Shown: positions 1 through 12,480, counted from the first letter of the stretch. The stretch is 64,000 nt of DNA from Tetragonia tetragonoides (GCA_038025085.1 CM076144.1:1984001-2048000), one strand, 5' to 3'. The notes: generated from the letters alone by a model not told the origin. Numbers and translations: made by a program.

Positions 1-140
1 GCCATTGCCCAAAGAATGGCTCTATCCAGTATCCAGTCACTGCAAATATCTTTCGGGGATTTATCAAGTTGCAAAGCAGAGATTTGTCTTCACACTTGTA
101 TGCAATCGCACCAAGATCCCAATCAACTTGAGACTAAATA
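1..140 (-). CDS. Possible exon of an unrecognised gene running off the left edge
   Basis: Read on the minus strand, this stretch is open for about 44 codons with coding-like composition (it includes DWDLGAIAYKCEDKS and ends GYWIEPFFGQW at the window edge). It is preceded by a plausible acceptor (T-rich tract then TTAG) near 141. I do not recognise the protein. It could be an internal exon of the gene whose promoter and first exon may lie near 1.4–1.55 kb, but I could not join the two in frame, so intervening exons would be needed. A competing plus-strand ORF over 5–307 has no recognisable features. Confidence 0.25.
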
Positions 141-1390
141 ACTATAAACAATTGATTCAAAATGGCCTTTCAAAAGTTCAAAAAATAAAAATAAAATACC
201 CCATGGTCCAAACAAACATAAACTGCAAGGACACAACCACCGAATTTTCACCAAAACAGAATTCATCTTCTATCCCATATTCACCACAATATACTTCTAG
301 TCTGTAGCTCACTAAGATCATTTGACAAGTTAACGGTCACCAAAACAATTCCGTGTAAAATTTTGTACAGGTCCAAGGTGCAGGTTGAAAAATACATGAC
401 ATGACTCTCCAATCTCCCATATTGTTAGGCAAGTAACAGCAGCTCCAAATAATGTTTCTCCCAATAAGATACAAATTTGAAAGTTTTGGCATCAAACTCG
501 GGGAAGAAGTGTGCAACGACCACATTTCTACTTAAACGAAATATATCAAGAATCATACAACAGGGTACTTAAATGAGTGAGATTAATAAGATAAGCATCT
601 CAAACTTCTCCAGCCTAGATACAACTAAACTTGTCATTCATATTCAAAGTTCGATTTTTGCAAGAAGCTCTTAGCCTCTTACAATAAAGTGAGGATCAAA
701 AGTTCTTTAGCTTTCCTTCCAGTTTCATTGTAACATGTAACACGGAAGTATCGCCTAGTTGGCCCTATAAACTACATAAAAATGAAAGCATACAAGAGGG
801 TCAGAGGGATACCCCTAGTTGGTGCTATTAAGTAAATTCAACAAAACCTAAAGAATGAGCCTTGATGGGATAAGTCTAACATACATACAGCTGCCACTTT
901 TTTCAGCCATTCAAAATTTAGAAACCCTTTATACTTTCTCTTATCACTATGGAAAGAAGCTTCTCAACCCAATTCATATCAATATAATGCCCAATTAGTC
1001 AAATCAGTTACCCCGAACTGCAATTTATTTTCCTAATTTTTTTTGATAATAAGAAAATAACAAATTAAACTAAATTCAGCAAAAAAGAAAGGATTTTTGC
1101 AAGATTCTCAAAATTCCAGAATTTAAGCTGTGAGTTGAATCAAATAGCTCAAAAGAACTTCCCGGCAACCATATTTCTAACAAATTGTTCCAATTCCTCA
1201 TATAGGTTTGGGTAAACACCACTAATGCTAGCTAATTTGTTATTTAAAAAAAAAAAAAAAAAATGTACAGGATATAAGAATCAAAATAATACGTTTTTTG
1301 CTCATCAACTGAAAAACCATACTTATACTGAGAAAACCCAGTTCAGACTACTAGCTAACAAGTCATTATTAGAGAAAGAGAGAGACTGAC

Positions 1391-1505
1391 CAGCTAAATT
1401 CCCATGGGGAGGGAAGGGTTTGTGGTTCCATTGTTTCTGCTCCAAATTGCTTTGACAGTGGCGACGTCGTTTACTAGTTTGAAACGGATTTACAGTACTT
1501 GACAT
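1391..1505 (-). CDS. Candidate first coding exon of the left-edge minus-strand gene
   Basis: An ATG at 1505 (minus strand) opens 38 codons beginning MSSTVNPFQTSKRRR and reaches a plausible donor (GCTG|GTCAGT) near 1391. Just upstream are two TGGGCC motifs typical of plant housekeeping promoters, which supports a transcription start here. No homology is recognised. It could instead be 5' UTR containing a chance ORF. The interval 141–1390 between it and the edge exon looks intronic or untranslated: AT-rich, with a poly(A) run at about 1244–1263 and only short ORFs. Confidence 0.25.
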
Positions 1506-1517
1506 ACTCCTCCGTAT

Positions 1518-1556
1518 TATTGGGCCTACTTCACATCTTATTTTTGGGCCTGGGCT
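1518..1556 (-). promoter_or_regulatory. Two site II (TGGGCC) elements upstream of a candidate start
   Basis: TTGGGCCTAC and TTGGGCCTGGGC lie within 40 bases, 15–50 bases upstream (minus strand) of the ATG at 1505. TGGGCC/T 'site II' elements, bound by TCP-class factors, are common just upstream of start sites of plant housekeeping genes. The motif pair is visible; its function here is inferred. Confidence 0.4.
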
Positions 1557-1559
1557 TCT

Positions 1560-3378
1560 GAACTTGTTGATTGAGGCTCCTTATTAAAGAATCCTTTTCT
1601 AGGCGAATTTATTTATTTATTCTTTTCCTTTTCTTTTTTGGGTTCTTTCTAGGATCAATGTGATTTTTATACAAATGCTACTCTGAATTCAAAATTCTTA
1701 CATTGTGGCCCTTTGTTTCGTAGTATTAATGTGAATTGTCCCCTCCATTACAATCCATTGTTATTCTTATCGATAACTTAATTTCAGTTCAATTCAATTC
1801 CGTTCACGTGAAACTTATTACTCACATAAGTTTTATGCACTATCGACCACAATAACCATACTTGTAGACATTTCAAAAGGTGTAATTACTGGCCAAAAGA
1901 TTTAAGACTACTCCATATCTTAGGCAAAATTCAAACCCTACTTCAATCTTAATTAAGGATAAATTAATTAATCTATATCACTCAATCACACTCCCTTTGA
2001 TTCAATGGTTTAGTAATTTAGGCATGCACATACCATGAATGGGATGGTTTACGTAGAGAAGTGTAGAAGATTAAAAAGATAGGCATATAGTAAAAGATAC
2101 CCCCTAGAGACTAGAGAGCGACGCAAGCGTAATACCATAAGCATAGCATATATATCCGTATATTCCCCCTACCAATAGCATCTTTACTAATCACCCCAAT
2201 CCATACATTATATTGCCTATAATTATTTTTGGACTTAGTATACTTCCAATTATTTTGCTCAAATCCTTTCTCTCTCTTTCTCTCTCCTATCCAAAAACAC
2301 TCTTCCGCAGGTTGATTTCTCTCCATCTCCATTTCAGATTTCACAAACATCATTCAACGTACTCATCATATTATGCTGCCTGGTTGCTAAATCAGCCTAT
2401 GCTCCCAAAGATAAAACCACTTCAAGGCAAGTTTTCTTTATATATCCTTAAGTGGTTTCTTTCTATTTGATTATTAATCCATTATTACTTGCATAAGCAT
2501 TCATCTATATATAGATTCATTTGGTTTGAGGTTCAATTATTCTGATTTTATCATTGTATATTATATATTTCTGTACTAAAGTAATATAGTTCATTTGGTA
2601 ACCATTATCGAGCTGTGTAGATTTTACATACAAGAGCAAGAAGTGTAGAGCTTGACAGTTAATACATTTCATCATTTAATACTTAAAATATATTCACCTA
2701 TGGGGTTGGCAACCCACATACTCCTTGTATCTATCTCTTTTCTCTTTTTTCAGATTCTCTCTCCTCTATTTCCGAAAAAATAGCATTTAAGATAGGAGAG
2801 AGATAGATACATAGTGAAGGTAGGTTGTCCATCTACTGGGTTAACCAAACATCTTAGGACGGTTTTGCCGTAACTTTTGGTAAGACGATGGTCACCTTTT
2901 AGTAGAACAAGGGTCATGGCTTATTAATAATTAACAAAGAACCCCAACATTTTTAAATAATCACCACATTTTTCTGTAAGTTGGTCTAGATCACAATTCA
3001 CACAAGTACACAACACTTGCTCAAATAAATTTCCCCTTTGGAGCCAAGAGTCTAAGACCCTGTCAAGTTTAGCCACTTGATTTTGGTGTTGCCAGGTTGT
3101 TTTTTCCCCCTCTCTTCCAGGCTTTTACTGTATAATTTAACAAAAATAGCACATAACTAATTACATTTAGAAAAAAAAAGAGAATAATTTGTAAGAAATG
3201 AATTTTGGTGAAAAATCTCAGAAGAGTGAATCAATGCCCCTAGGGAAACATGAAAATAATAAATATGTCGAATAGGTACAACTTCACAGCTCTGATAGGG
3301 AAGATTGCATAACAATTTACATGACCACCAAGAACTGGTATTCAACTTGTACTTCAGGTGTATCAGTTGGCCCTTACA
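1560..3378. other. Intergenic, no gene recognised
   Basis: AT-rich DNA without a convincing ORF. A pyrimidine tract (CT-rich, about 2265–2290) is followed by an AG/GTTG junction near 2311 and looks like 5' UTR material, but I see no coding frame beyond it. A second CT-rich stretch lies at about 2730–2770. Confidence 0.5.
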
Positions 3379-3673
3379 ACCAAGGGTGGTGGTCTAGTGG
3401 TTCCAAGCTTATTCCCAAGTGGTTTGGTAAGGTAAGGTCATGGGTTCAAATCCCCATTCCCCCCATGCCTTGTGTCTGATGGCTTCTAGGAACTATACTA
3501 GCCCCTTGTTGGTGCTACGTTGACGGGGCCAGTGCTTGCGCTGGTTGTTCAGCTAGTCTGATATATTCGCTATTGGACACGAGAGTCCGAACATGACGTA
3601 GCAGAGGGTGCCTCGGTCGCCATTCACTTGCACCCTCTTTTTTTTGAGCAAAAAAAATCAGTTGGCCCTTACA
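3362..3673 (+). mobile_element. tRNA-derived SINE with 17-bp target-site duplication
   Basis: The body (3379–3656) starts with a pol III A-box-like TGGTCTAGTGGTTC and has a near-perfect B box, GGGTTCAAATCCCC, about 45 bases later. It ends in a T/A-rich tail. It is bracketed by a perfect 17-bp direct repeat, ATCAGTTGGCCCTTACA, at 3362–3378 and 3657–3673, the signature of LINE-mediated retroposition. Length and structure fit a plant tRNA-type SINE; I did not assign a family. The copy is not a functional tRNA gene. Confidence 0.9.
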
Positions 3674-4233
3674 GAAGCAATAAGAACTCTTTCTGTGTTG
3701 TTGCTGACCATCGACACAACTAAGTACACTACAGAAAATGATACCGTTACCACCATAGCTTATAGCTTAGAGGAACAGAGTATGTGTAGGATTACTATAT
3801 TGATTTCAAGTTTGAACCCTTTTCCAATTCACAATTATGATAAAAATTTTGTTGTATACAACAATAATTACAATTGACACATCTGGAATTCAGCATTTTG
3901 TGCTGAAAGTGTCATCATGGACAAAAGCCTCGAAAAATCAGAAGGGAACGGGAAAAAATAATTACTATCCCCTCTTCCTTTCTACAGTTTCTCTCAAGGG
4001 CAGCGGGATCGCCTGCCTCTTCCATATACACTTCTTCACTCTTGTTTCAAGTGGAACGATGTATTTTGGCTTCTTTTTAAGCCAAGTTTACGACTTTAGT
4101 GGGTTCATTGCATCGCTTGGTTAGTTTCCTTCATAAGCTCAAATCTTGTGAACTTGCTGCATTTCTGTCTCTGAAATAAACCATAGGCAGGCAGAGAGAA
4201 GAATACCAACGCAAGAAGCAGTGACCCCAGAAA
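3674..4233. other. 3' flank of the alpha/beta hydrolase gene
   Basis: Non-coding DNA downstream of the minus-strand stop codon at 4234. It presumably includes that gene's 3' UTR. No other feature is recognised. Confidence 0.5.
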
Positions 4234-7200
4234 CTAGCTCGTGAGGGAAGCTCCTACTCTGAACGGTTTGAATCTTCCCACTACTCTTCGTGCGTACTCA
4301 AATAGAAGCACAAAGATACCAAAGAGAGAAATCAAACCACAGTTTAATCTTTCTACAACTTTATACATGGAAGACAAACTGCTCCTTGTTGCTGATTTTG
4401 TAATACCCATCATCTTCCATGTTCTGATCCAATCTGAAAAGGAACCATAATGAACCTGAGTTACCGATAAAACTGCCGAACCTTAAAAGAACATCTTAAC
4501 TCTAGGGAAGGGAGTAACACCTGTGAGGCTGTAATATAAGGTGCCAGATGTGTTAAGGTGTATAACCCATACCTGAGCTTGTCTTATCAGGTAAATTTGT
4601 CCAGTCACGTGGGCTTATCTTGGATTCTGATGCCTTAATCAACTCACAAAGAGCTTCATTCACCTGAGATTTGGTAAGAAAAATAAATTAGTTGCTCCAA
4701 GTATCACCAGTCTGTAGTTCTGTACGTAGTCTATAAGTATGCCAGAGAAACCAGGGGAGGCACACTACATTACGTACAAGTGTCATATGCAAAGCCATAG
4801 TTGATAATATAATAGCTTATGCCTCAGGCACCCAGAGCAGAAACAGCTCTAAAACAAAGAAATGACTAAAATCTTCACATAGAGCTCTTTAAAACTACCT
4901 ACAAGCATAAGCCTTAACTGTATATTTATTAATCTCATACCACACATTCCACTCTTTTGTCTGCCAATCATCGATTTTGTAAAATTTTTGGTACCAGATC
5001 CAAAATGTAAGTTGGATAACTAAGTGGATAGCACACATAGGGTACTTGTCAAAAAGGTTGTATGTAAGAATGATTTTGGTTCAGAGAGGACCAAAGAGGT
5101 TCTGTGTGGTAAATAATGTTCCCTGAGATCTTCCTAAACCATTCAACACACTCAAACCAAACCCTACTCAATACACACCCAGTGCCAAAAGCACTGTATA
5201 TAATATTTTCCACTGAATTTGGTATAGACTACAAAAACCCAGAACTTTGGGTTTCCAAAAGGAATTTAGTATACCTCGTTGGTCCTCTCATGGCTCACTA
5301 GATGCCCTCCATGTAAATCCACCATTTTTGCACAAGGATGCAGCTTCTCTGCCAGTCTTTTTGCATGACTCATTTGAGCTATAATGTCATGCCTGCATAT
5401 CATAGTGCATTTGTCAGTGTAAAATCCACTAGGAATGATGAAAAGATGAAACATTTAACGGTAGTGACTACGTACCTCCCATGAATGACAGATATGAGGA
5501 AACCAGCAGAACGGATCTGTTCGATTTCTGTTTGGGTCACCTTATGGGTCCAACATGCATTGATCTGGCCTTCAAAACCATGATTAGATTGCATCCCAGT
5601 TTTTGATATACCTTTGACATATTGCTGCAGTGGTAAGTCACAAGGAAGGTGAATTAACAATTACTGTGATATTTATCAACCATTTTACAGACATTAAAAA
5701 GCAAACTAAGTCTGCACACGCCACACACTAACTGAACAATGTGAAAAGGTGTTTCAGGGCACACAAAAAAGTAGCCCTAAAATGATTGTTTTGGGGCAAA
5801 AAAAAAATCTTATTTCAATTTAAAGGGTGAACTTTAAAAATTAAAAAAAAAACAATACTAATGACTAAGACAAGACTTTGCTATTCCTAGGTCAACGAAA
5901 TTAATATTCATGGTTTGGCAAAAAAAAGAACCATCAAAAAATAGTAAGAGGACAAAGTTGAAAAGGTTTCATAATTCTTACTTGATATAGAATTGCTCGT
6001 CTTGTACTCTCTTCAACACACTCGTCAAGATAATCCTGTACAAACAACACATTTTCTGATTAGAATCAATATTATTCCATCATTTGACCTATTGATTTAT
6101 TGCCCATTGGCATCTATCAACAACAAGGGGGTGGTGATTCTTTTCTTTCTTTTTTGTGTTGACTAAACTGATCTGATATTGCAGCATAATGATTGATGAG
6201 ACAAGGAGAGAAATAAACCTGGCTGTAATGCGTGTCCAAGTCCACAGCAGCCCTTTCCTCTGGTGTCTTGGCCAAAAAGAAACGTACCGCGACTGACAGA
6301 GTTAACCGATCAAGCTGGAAGAGAAGCAACAGGGTCACATACAATACAAAATTCAAGCTTCAAATTGCATTGTTTTAGAAATATGATGAATGTTTTTCCA
6401 CATGAACAGGAAACACAAAACCTCAAACCCTCAATCATTGTTTTTCCACAGGAACAGGAAACACAACCTCAAACCCTCAATCTTTGTTTTTCCACATGAA
6501 GAGGAAACACAAAACCTCTGTGACTCCACCTAACCAAGGGCAATGCACTCAACTTAATTTAAAATCTCCAAAATCAGAACACGTATGGTTGTTTTTAAGT
6601 ATTAGCAGTCTACAAGATCAAAGACAGGGCTTTCTTCCAAATTCTGTAGGCATGAATATAGTTGTGTGTTACGTTGCTATTAAATCTCATTCTCCTTAGA
6701 TTTGGAGAATAGGAGCTTCAATTCAATTCAAAAATGATGTCCTGATGAAGCCTAACTAGTATAGGTGGTAACAAACTTTTGGAAGTTCAAGTTTGAGAAT
6801 TTAGTTGCTGTGGTTAGGTGTTGTATTCTTTCTAGACTGACTCCTGAATTGCCCATGTTAAATCTCAGAGTTTCATAAATTAAACTCTACGGGGCCAAAA
6901 AGTTCACGTTAAAAGCACATACAACTTCAAAGCTTTTATGACTTTGAATTTTGAAAAGTACATAAAAAGATTTTTCAGTCAGTTGAGATGAAACAGAATA
7001 AGTCAGTCCTGCATGCATTGGCTTCATACATACTGCCACACACTAGTGTCATGTACCAGCCGAGACTTACAATTAGGGACTCCATCATAATGTTTCCTTA
7101 GAGAAACAAATTTTTCTAGTTTCTAGAAAGGCTATGGTTGACCAGGGCAAAAAGTTTTGTTGACTGAAAATAACAAAACTTTAGCTTTGAACAAAAGGCT

Positions 7201-9093
7201 TCAATGTGAAATCAAACTATCAAGAATTTAAGATGTGCCACATTATCAGGAAGCGACAATGAAGGTTCATCCAACTTTGTCTTTCTCCACTTTTCCAGCT
7301 ATGACAAACAGAGTATATAAATATAACCTTATTATAGTCAAAATTAACAACATGTAGAGTGGTGATCAACATGGATAACAAGCTACACAAAATCTTAGTA
7401 TCTCCTAGAACAGTATAACACAGATTAACAACACAAGAAGTAGAACCTAGTAGAATCTTAATTAGTTGCTATGTTGAGAAAAAACATACCTTTGGAAGAC
7501 ATTGAAATCCTCCCCCAGTTACATTAAGTAGAGCCAAGGATAGTATCCTATCTGGTACTAGAGCTGCCAACTTACAAGCTATCATTCCTCCTGTTGCAAA
7601 ACAAAATACGGTTAAAGTTTGACCTTCTACCCTAATTAGGAAGCAAATGAATTGCTTTCTATGGTAACTGACGATCATGACGTTCATGAACTCACCCATT
7701 GAATGCCCAAAGACATGGGCACGCTTCCAACCCAGATGATCCATTAGGGCAATTGTATCTTTCGCCATAGTTGTAGTTCTGTACCCAACATTGACAAAAC
7801 AATCACATATCAATGAAATCAAAAAGCTCTCAAGACCCTAAAAATTGCTGAACCAAGGAAATCATGTTATTCCAGTTGATACAATCAAATGACTCATTCA
7901 GCTCAGAGATTGGCAACTTGCAAAAGCTAATAATAGCATTGCCATGATTATTGACTTGGGTAGCAAATGAACATACAATAAAGTATAAACATCTATTAAA
8001 CAATGAGTTTTAAACCAATTGCAACCGAAGATACTTTCCACTAAGTTTACGAATTCAGAAGTCAGAACAATTTCCAAGCTTAATTGAACACCTTTCTTCA
8101 ATTTCTAAGGCAGCCCAAAGTTTGAACGACCTTTTTTCTTTTTTAGAATGAATGAAAAGCCAGGGTAGAAGATTAAGATACAAGCTAGTACTGTAACAAT
8201 GTGGGTTCTTCCTGGGCTCCTTATGCGGCATCTAATTCACCAACGTTACGGAAAGACCTTTTTTTTTAGATTATGCAAAATACAAGAAAATTTTGCCAAT
8301 TGGAAAATAAGAAGTTGAAAAAAGCTACCCAGCCATGATGAATTAACAAACACACACAACCCATATAAACAAATCCAAAACTCTAGTAAGATGTCCCCAT
8401 TCTTAACCCTTACTTAAATTAGAAAACCCCACTAAGAAAACAAATCATCAATCAAATATAAAGAACCCCATACATTAAAAATACTACTTTTTCATCAACT
8501 AACATCATGAGCACTATCAAATAGCTTTTCCTAATATCAATTACAAGCTCAGAAAAGTCATATACCAATATTTCCCAATGTTACAATGATCATTCAACAA
8601 CACCCACAAAAAATAACCAATTTTTCATCACAGATAAATTCTCATACGTGTACTCGGATCTTTTAGTGGGCACGGAGCTCCGACCCATGCCCCGATTATC
8701 AAAAGCGCAGACCTCAACACCAGTGGCATTGTCAATATCTAAATTATCATCATTACCAGCCGTTGATTTTTCGTCATTAGGTATATTAGTCCCTGCTAGC
8801 CCTTTGATTTGAGGGCCCCAAGAACCATGTGTCCCAGCTAAACCTGATTCAAATCAAACCCAATTCATCAAAATCACCACAATTTAGCAAATACCCAGAA
8901 AAATTAAGCCAAAACCCAGTTCAGAAATCATATCCAATTCGACAAAAACGTAAAATTTGATCAATTTGAGGAGAGAGAGAATACCAATTATAAGAATAAC
9001 CTTGACGGGTCCATGGCCATATGTTCTGTAGAAAATACGAATTCCATTGTTGCCACCAGTGGCATCGCTTCCCGTTACGTTGCAATACGGCAT
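4234..9093 (-). CDS. Alpha/beta hydrolase superfamily protein (10 exons, complete)
   Basis: Exons (minus): 8985–9093, 8648–8843, 7696–7778, 7490–7590, 6219–6314, 5982–6035, 5476–5624, 5275–5392, 4573–4663, 4234–4433. They join in frame to a 398-residue protein, all with GT–AG introns. The start MPYCNVTGSD fits the conserved N-terminus of this plant subfamily. Visible features are an oxyanion-hole HG in GTHGSWGPQ, the strand-turn FDNRGMGRSS, the nucleophile elbow GHSMGG (Ser near 128), a candidate acid in VIHGRHDII, and the catalytic His in LHGGHLVSHER. The last exon encodes a hydrophobic segment (LISLFGIFVLLF) followed by basic residues, suggesting a C-terminal membrane anchor. The substrate is unknown. 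The fold and triad are seen; enzymatic activity is inferred. Confidence 0.9.
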
Positions 9094-9408
9094 CGTTTCA
9101 AAATTTTAATCTTGTGAAATTCTAGAGAGAGAAAGATAAAAACTTGTGAAATTCTAGATAGAGAGAGAGATGACAATGGCGTTTTTGCAGAGAGAGAGAA
9201 GAGAAGTAGGATCCAACGAGGAAGATAAATATGTTGGGTTGGCGATTTTTTTTTCTGTCTTAGAGAAAAAAAGTATTACTAGTTTTTTTTTTTTTCCTTT
9301 TTTGTGCCAAACTATTTATAGTTGATAAAATGTCCGTGTTGAAAGTTGAAAAGGCGGTCCACGAGTGAGAAGATAAGTGGATAAGTGTTGCCACATATGA
9401 CGGTGGAC

Positions 9409-9897
9409 TAAGGCCTTGTTTGGCACGCAGCTGGCAGATGGTAGCTGGTAGCTGGTTTGGTTAACGGGTTGTCGTTAATTTGTTGTGCTAGCTGGTTTGA
9501 CTATTTGATTGTAAAAAGATGTTTGGTAAAGTGAGCTGATTATTGGTAGCTGATTTAGTGTAAAATGACCACTATGGACATGGAGATAACTTTCTATTGT
9601 TAACAATAAAAATAATTGATAATTATTTTTAGTTATATATATTAATATTATTTATGAAAATAATAATAATATTTACAAATTTATTAATATTTATTATGTA
9701 AATTAATTATATTTATTTGATTAATTATTTAATTTAAATTATCATTAGTTTCTAAGTAAGTATTAATGCTAATAATGATAATGATATTAATTAATAATAA
9801 TATTAATATTAATTATATTAACTAATTCTAGTAATAAAAGTAGTAGTAATAATAAAAATAATAATGATGATAATAAAAATAAAAATAAAAATAAAAA

Positions 9898-9988
<91 letters not shown>

Positions 9989-10201
9989 GGGTTAAGATGT
10001 CATTTTACATAATAATCCAACAAGCTGACTTCAAAAGCTACTACTATCCAACTTTTTGTAAATCAGATTGTTGGGTCCAAAAAGCCAATAAAAAAGCTGG
10101 TAACCAAACACCAAATTTTTGATGGTTGGATGGTCAACTGATCAAACAATCCAGATTGTCCAACAAGCTGGCTAAAAAGCCACCAACCAAACAAGGCCTA
10201 A
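9409..10201. mobile_element. PIF/Harbinger (Tourist-like) MITE, 787 bp, TAA target duplication
   Basis: The terminal inverted repeats begin GGCCTTGTTTGG at 9412 and end CCAAACAAGGCC at 10198, flanked on both sides by TAA (9409–9411 and 10199–10201). Inner subterminal sequence is also partly inverted (CAGCTGG/AGCTGG motifs). The core is extremely AT-rich, has no ORF and contains an (ATT)n expansion. A 3-bp TAA duplication plus GGCC-type termini fits the PIF/Harbinger superfamily. It lies about 320 bp upstream of the hydrolase start codon. Confidence 0.88.
9897..9988. repeat. (ATT)n microsatellite inside the MITE
   Basis: About 30 uninterrupted ATT units within the AT-rich core of the Harbinger-like element, preceded by imperfect A-rich and TAA-rich repeats from about 9600. 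Confidence 0.95.
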
Positions 10202-11732
10202 GTCAGACAGGTCAAAGTTGATTAGCTGCTAACTAAGAGGTAGGTCCCGCAATCTTTTGTTAGAGGGAAAAGTCACCAGAAATTAGGAAGGGTCAACCAA
10301 ACCATTTACTGTAAAAATAATACTGTATTATTTCTAAATTAATTATTAGTTTATACATGTTGGCATATTCAATATGTACTTTATACTGTAGTAAAAGTTA
10401 AATTAGTGGCAAAATTAGAATTAAAAAAACCTATTTTGTTGGTATGGTAGGTAATGTTTTAGCGAAGATTTATAATATAGCTCTTCTATCTAGTTTAGTT
10501 GGAGTCATGTTAGGAGAGATGAGAATAGGACGGTCCACTTAATAACGCATTTGGATCTCATTTCTTTTTCAACTAGAGTTTGGATTGAAGAAGGGTCAGA
10601 AGGATTGTTAGATGTAATTGTCTCGAAACATTGTAACTCTTTCATTGAGTAATAAATAGACTCCGTTTCTCCAAAAAAAAAAAAAAAAAAAGAGTTAAAT
10701 TAGTGGCAAAATTAGAAATAGAAAAACGTTAAAAGTATAGTTCACGTGCAATTTGCAAAAGGCCATATCTAAAGAAAATAATAAATCCTTGGTGGTCCAA
10801 TAGAGATAGCATCTATCTATTTGTGGTGGGAATTAAGTAGAGCGTATGTTGCAGTCCATCTGTCCAAGCAACTGTGGTGTGGGTGGCTTATTAAACCCAT
10901 TCTAAAATTTGTTTTGTCTGGTTGAAATATGTGATTCTACTAAGAATTTGCTTCTAGTGTGTGATTGGATAAGACTAAAACAAACTGACTTCTCTCCATT
11001 GTTCTCGAAACTCACAGGAGTTGTCTACATAGCCTGATAACCTCTCAATCTCCCATAGAACCAAAACCACAGGAAAAAAATTAGAATCCTTTAAAACGGG
11101 TTGATTTTAATTAGATACGTATGTTATATGAAAGGTTGAGTTTTGTCTCACTTTATGTTCTAAATTTTGCAACTATTTTAGTGTTTTGTCACTCGTAAGC
11201 AAGAAAGTACGGACACGACACTTAGCCTGTATTTTCCTACGCGTATCCGCGTTTATGTTTTTGTGTTTCCTAGTTTGTATATAATAATTTTGGAGAATAT
11301 GCATTTCCCGTATCCACGTTTCTCATTTCCGTGTTCCCATTTCCGTGCTACCTTGCTCGTAAGTAAATAAAGACATCAATCCGGCGATGAAAATTTAAGG
11401 AAATGAGATTATTCGCTTGGATAAAATGGCGCAGTGTATTATTCTTTGTAGCAGAAATAATAGAAATAGAGAGTTAACAGTTCCTAATTCGTCACCATAT
11501 ATGAATAATAAAAAGGGCTATTAATAGACATCTATACATTGCCTAGCTTATACTCATTTTGTCTCTTCTCATCAAAGCTAAAGCACATATATAAGTGGTG
11601 GCCGGGGTTAGAAAAATAATGGCAAACATCACGACCTCATGTCTCATGATGCACGGGACGGTGATGGTTGACTTTGATGAAACTATGCGCTTAGCCTTTA
11701 CTCATAGTGTACGTAACAAGTCAAATATAGTG
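10202..11732. other. Intergenic, no gene recognised
   Basis: AT-rich intergenic DNA between the hydrolase promoter and TAP46. A poly(A) run at about 10673–10691 follows a stretch with short ORFs and may mark an old retroposed insertion. No coding or RNA gene is recognised. Confidence 0.5.
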
Positions 11733-11831
11733 ACATATACAGCATGCATTAGAGCATGCATGCATGACATACACAGCATGCATTAGAGCATGCATGCATG
11801 ACATACACAGCATGCATTAGAGCATGCATGC
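11733..11831. repeat. Three 34-bp tandem units rich in CATGCATG (RY) motifs
   Basis: The unit, of the form ACATACACAGCATGCATTAG followed by AGCATGCATGCATG, repeats at 11733, 11767 and 11801. The copies are almost identical; the first differs by one base and the last is cut short. Each carries several CATGCA cores, the RY/Sph motif bound by B3-domain factors in seed-expressed promoters. It lies about 1 kb upstream of the TAP46 start. Confidence 0.9.
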
Positions 11832-12264
11832 TCATCACACGATAGCGCCTTTTCTCTTTTCACCGGGGTAATAAGATCAGTCGAAAGTTGCCATTTTGTT
11901 TGATTTAGTTTAAAGGATTGAAAATCACACTTATCTAAATAGTTTAATGAACTTTTTTTGCATGTGAACAACCCAAAATTTTCCAGTGTTATGGTGACAT
12001 TGTTGACGTGGTCTATATTACCACATCAATTTAATAGTAGATGGGAATTTTTCTTTCCTTTTTCACATAATATTTTTGTTCACATGAATCACAAGTTGTT
12101 TCCTAAATTTAAAAGTTTTAGAGAGGGTAACATCATGACGTGGAGAAATTGACAAATGGAGAAGTTGTTTATGTAATTTCATTACATAATGAAAGGGGAA
12201 AATATGTATTGTAGTGATAAAACTAATATACCATGACCCAAAATTCGTCACTTTAATCTATGCT

Positions 12265-12480
12265 TGCTTGTGGATGAGAGGGAATACAAGTGGTAAGTGT
12301 CACTCTCACAACTCCCTGGTCAGAAGGTTTAAACTCTCATCATAGTGAGCCAAAAAATCTCTTTTATCTTTGTTTGCAAGAAAAGTCCCCTATTCTATTT
12401 GAGTCTGTCAACCCATTAAAGACGAGTTAACTTGTCCAATTTACATGCTAATACACGCGTCCTTGTAGCCGGAAAAAAAC
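12265..12480 (+). mobile_element. Degenerate SINE copy in the TAP46 upstream region
   Basis: This stretch aligns along its length with the SINE at 44382–44589. Shared blocks include GTCACTCTCACAACTC, a B-box-like GGTTTAAACTCTC, a GAGTCTGTCAACCCATTAA-like block and the 3' end CGCGTCCTTGTA followed by A-rich sequence. No clear target duplication is visible, so it is probably older. Its 3' end is about 330 bp from the TAP46 start codon. Confidence 0.7.

Noticed and set aside
3379..3470. tRNA gene
   Set aside because: A/B boxes are present, but no acceptor stem or cloverleaf can be formed. The TSD and tail show it is a SINE head.
7230..7306. Possible extra hydrolase exon (LEKWRKTKLDEPSLSLP)
   Set aside because: It has an acceptor but no usable in-frame donor before a stop. 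The family goes directly from CLPK to LDRLTLSVAVRF.
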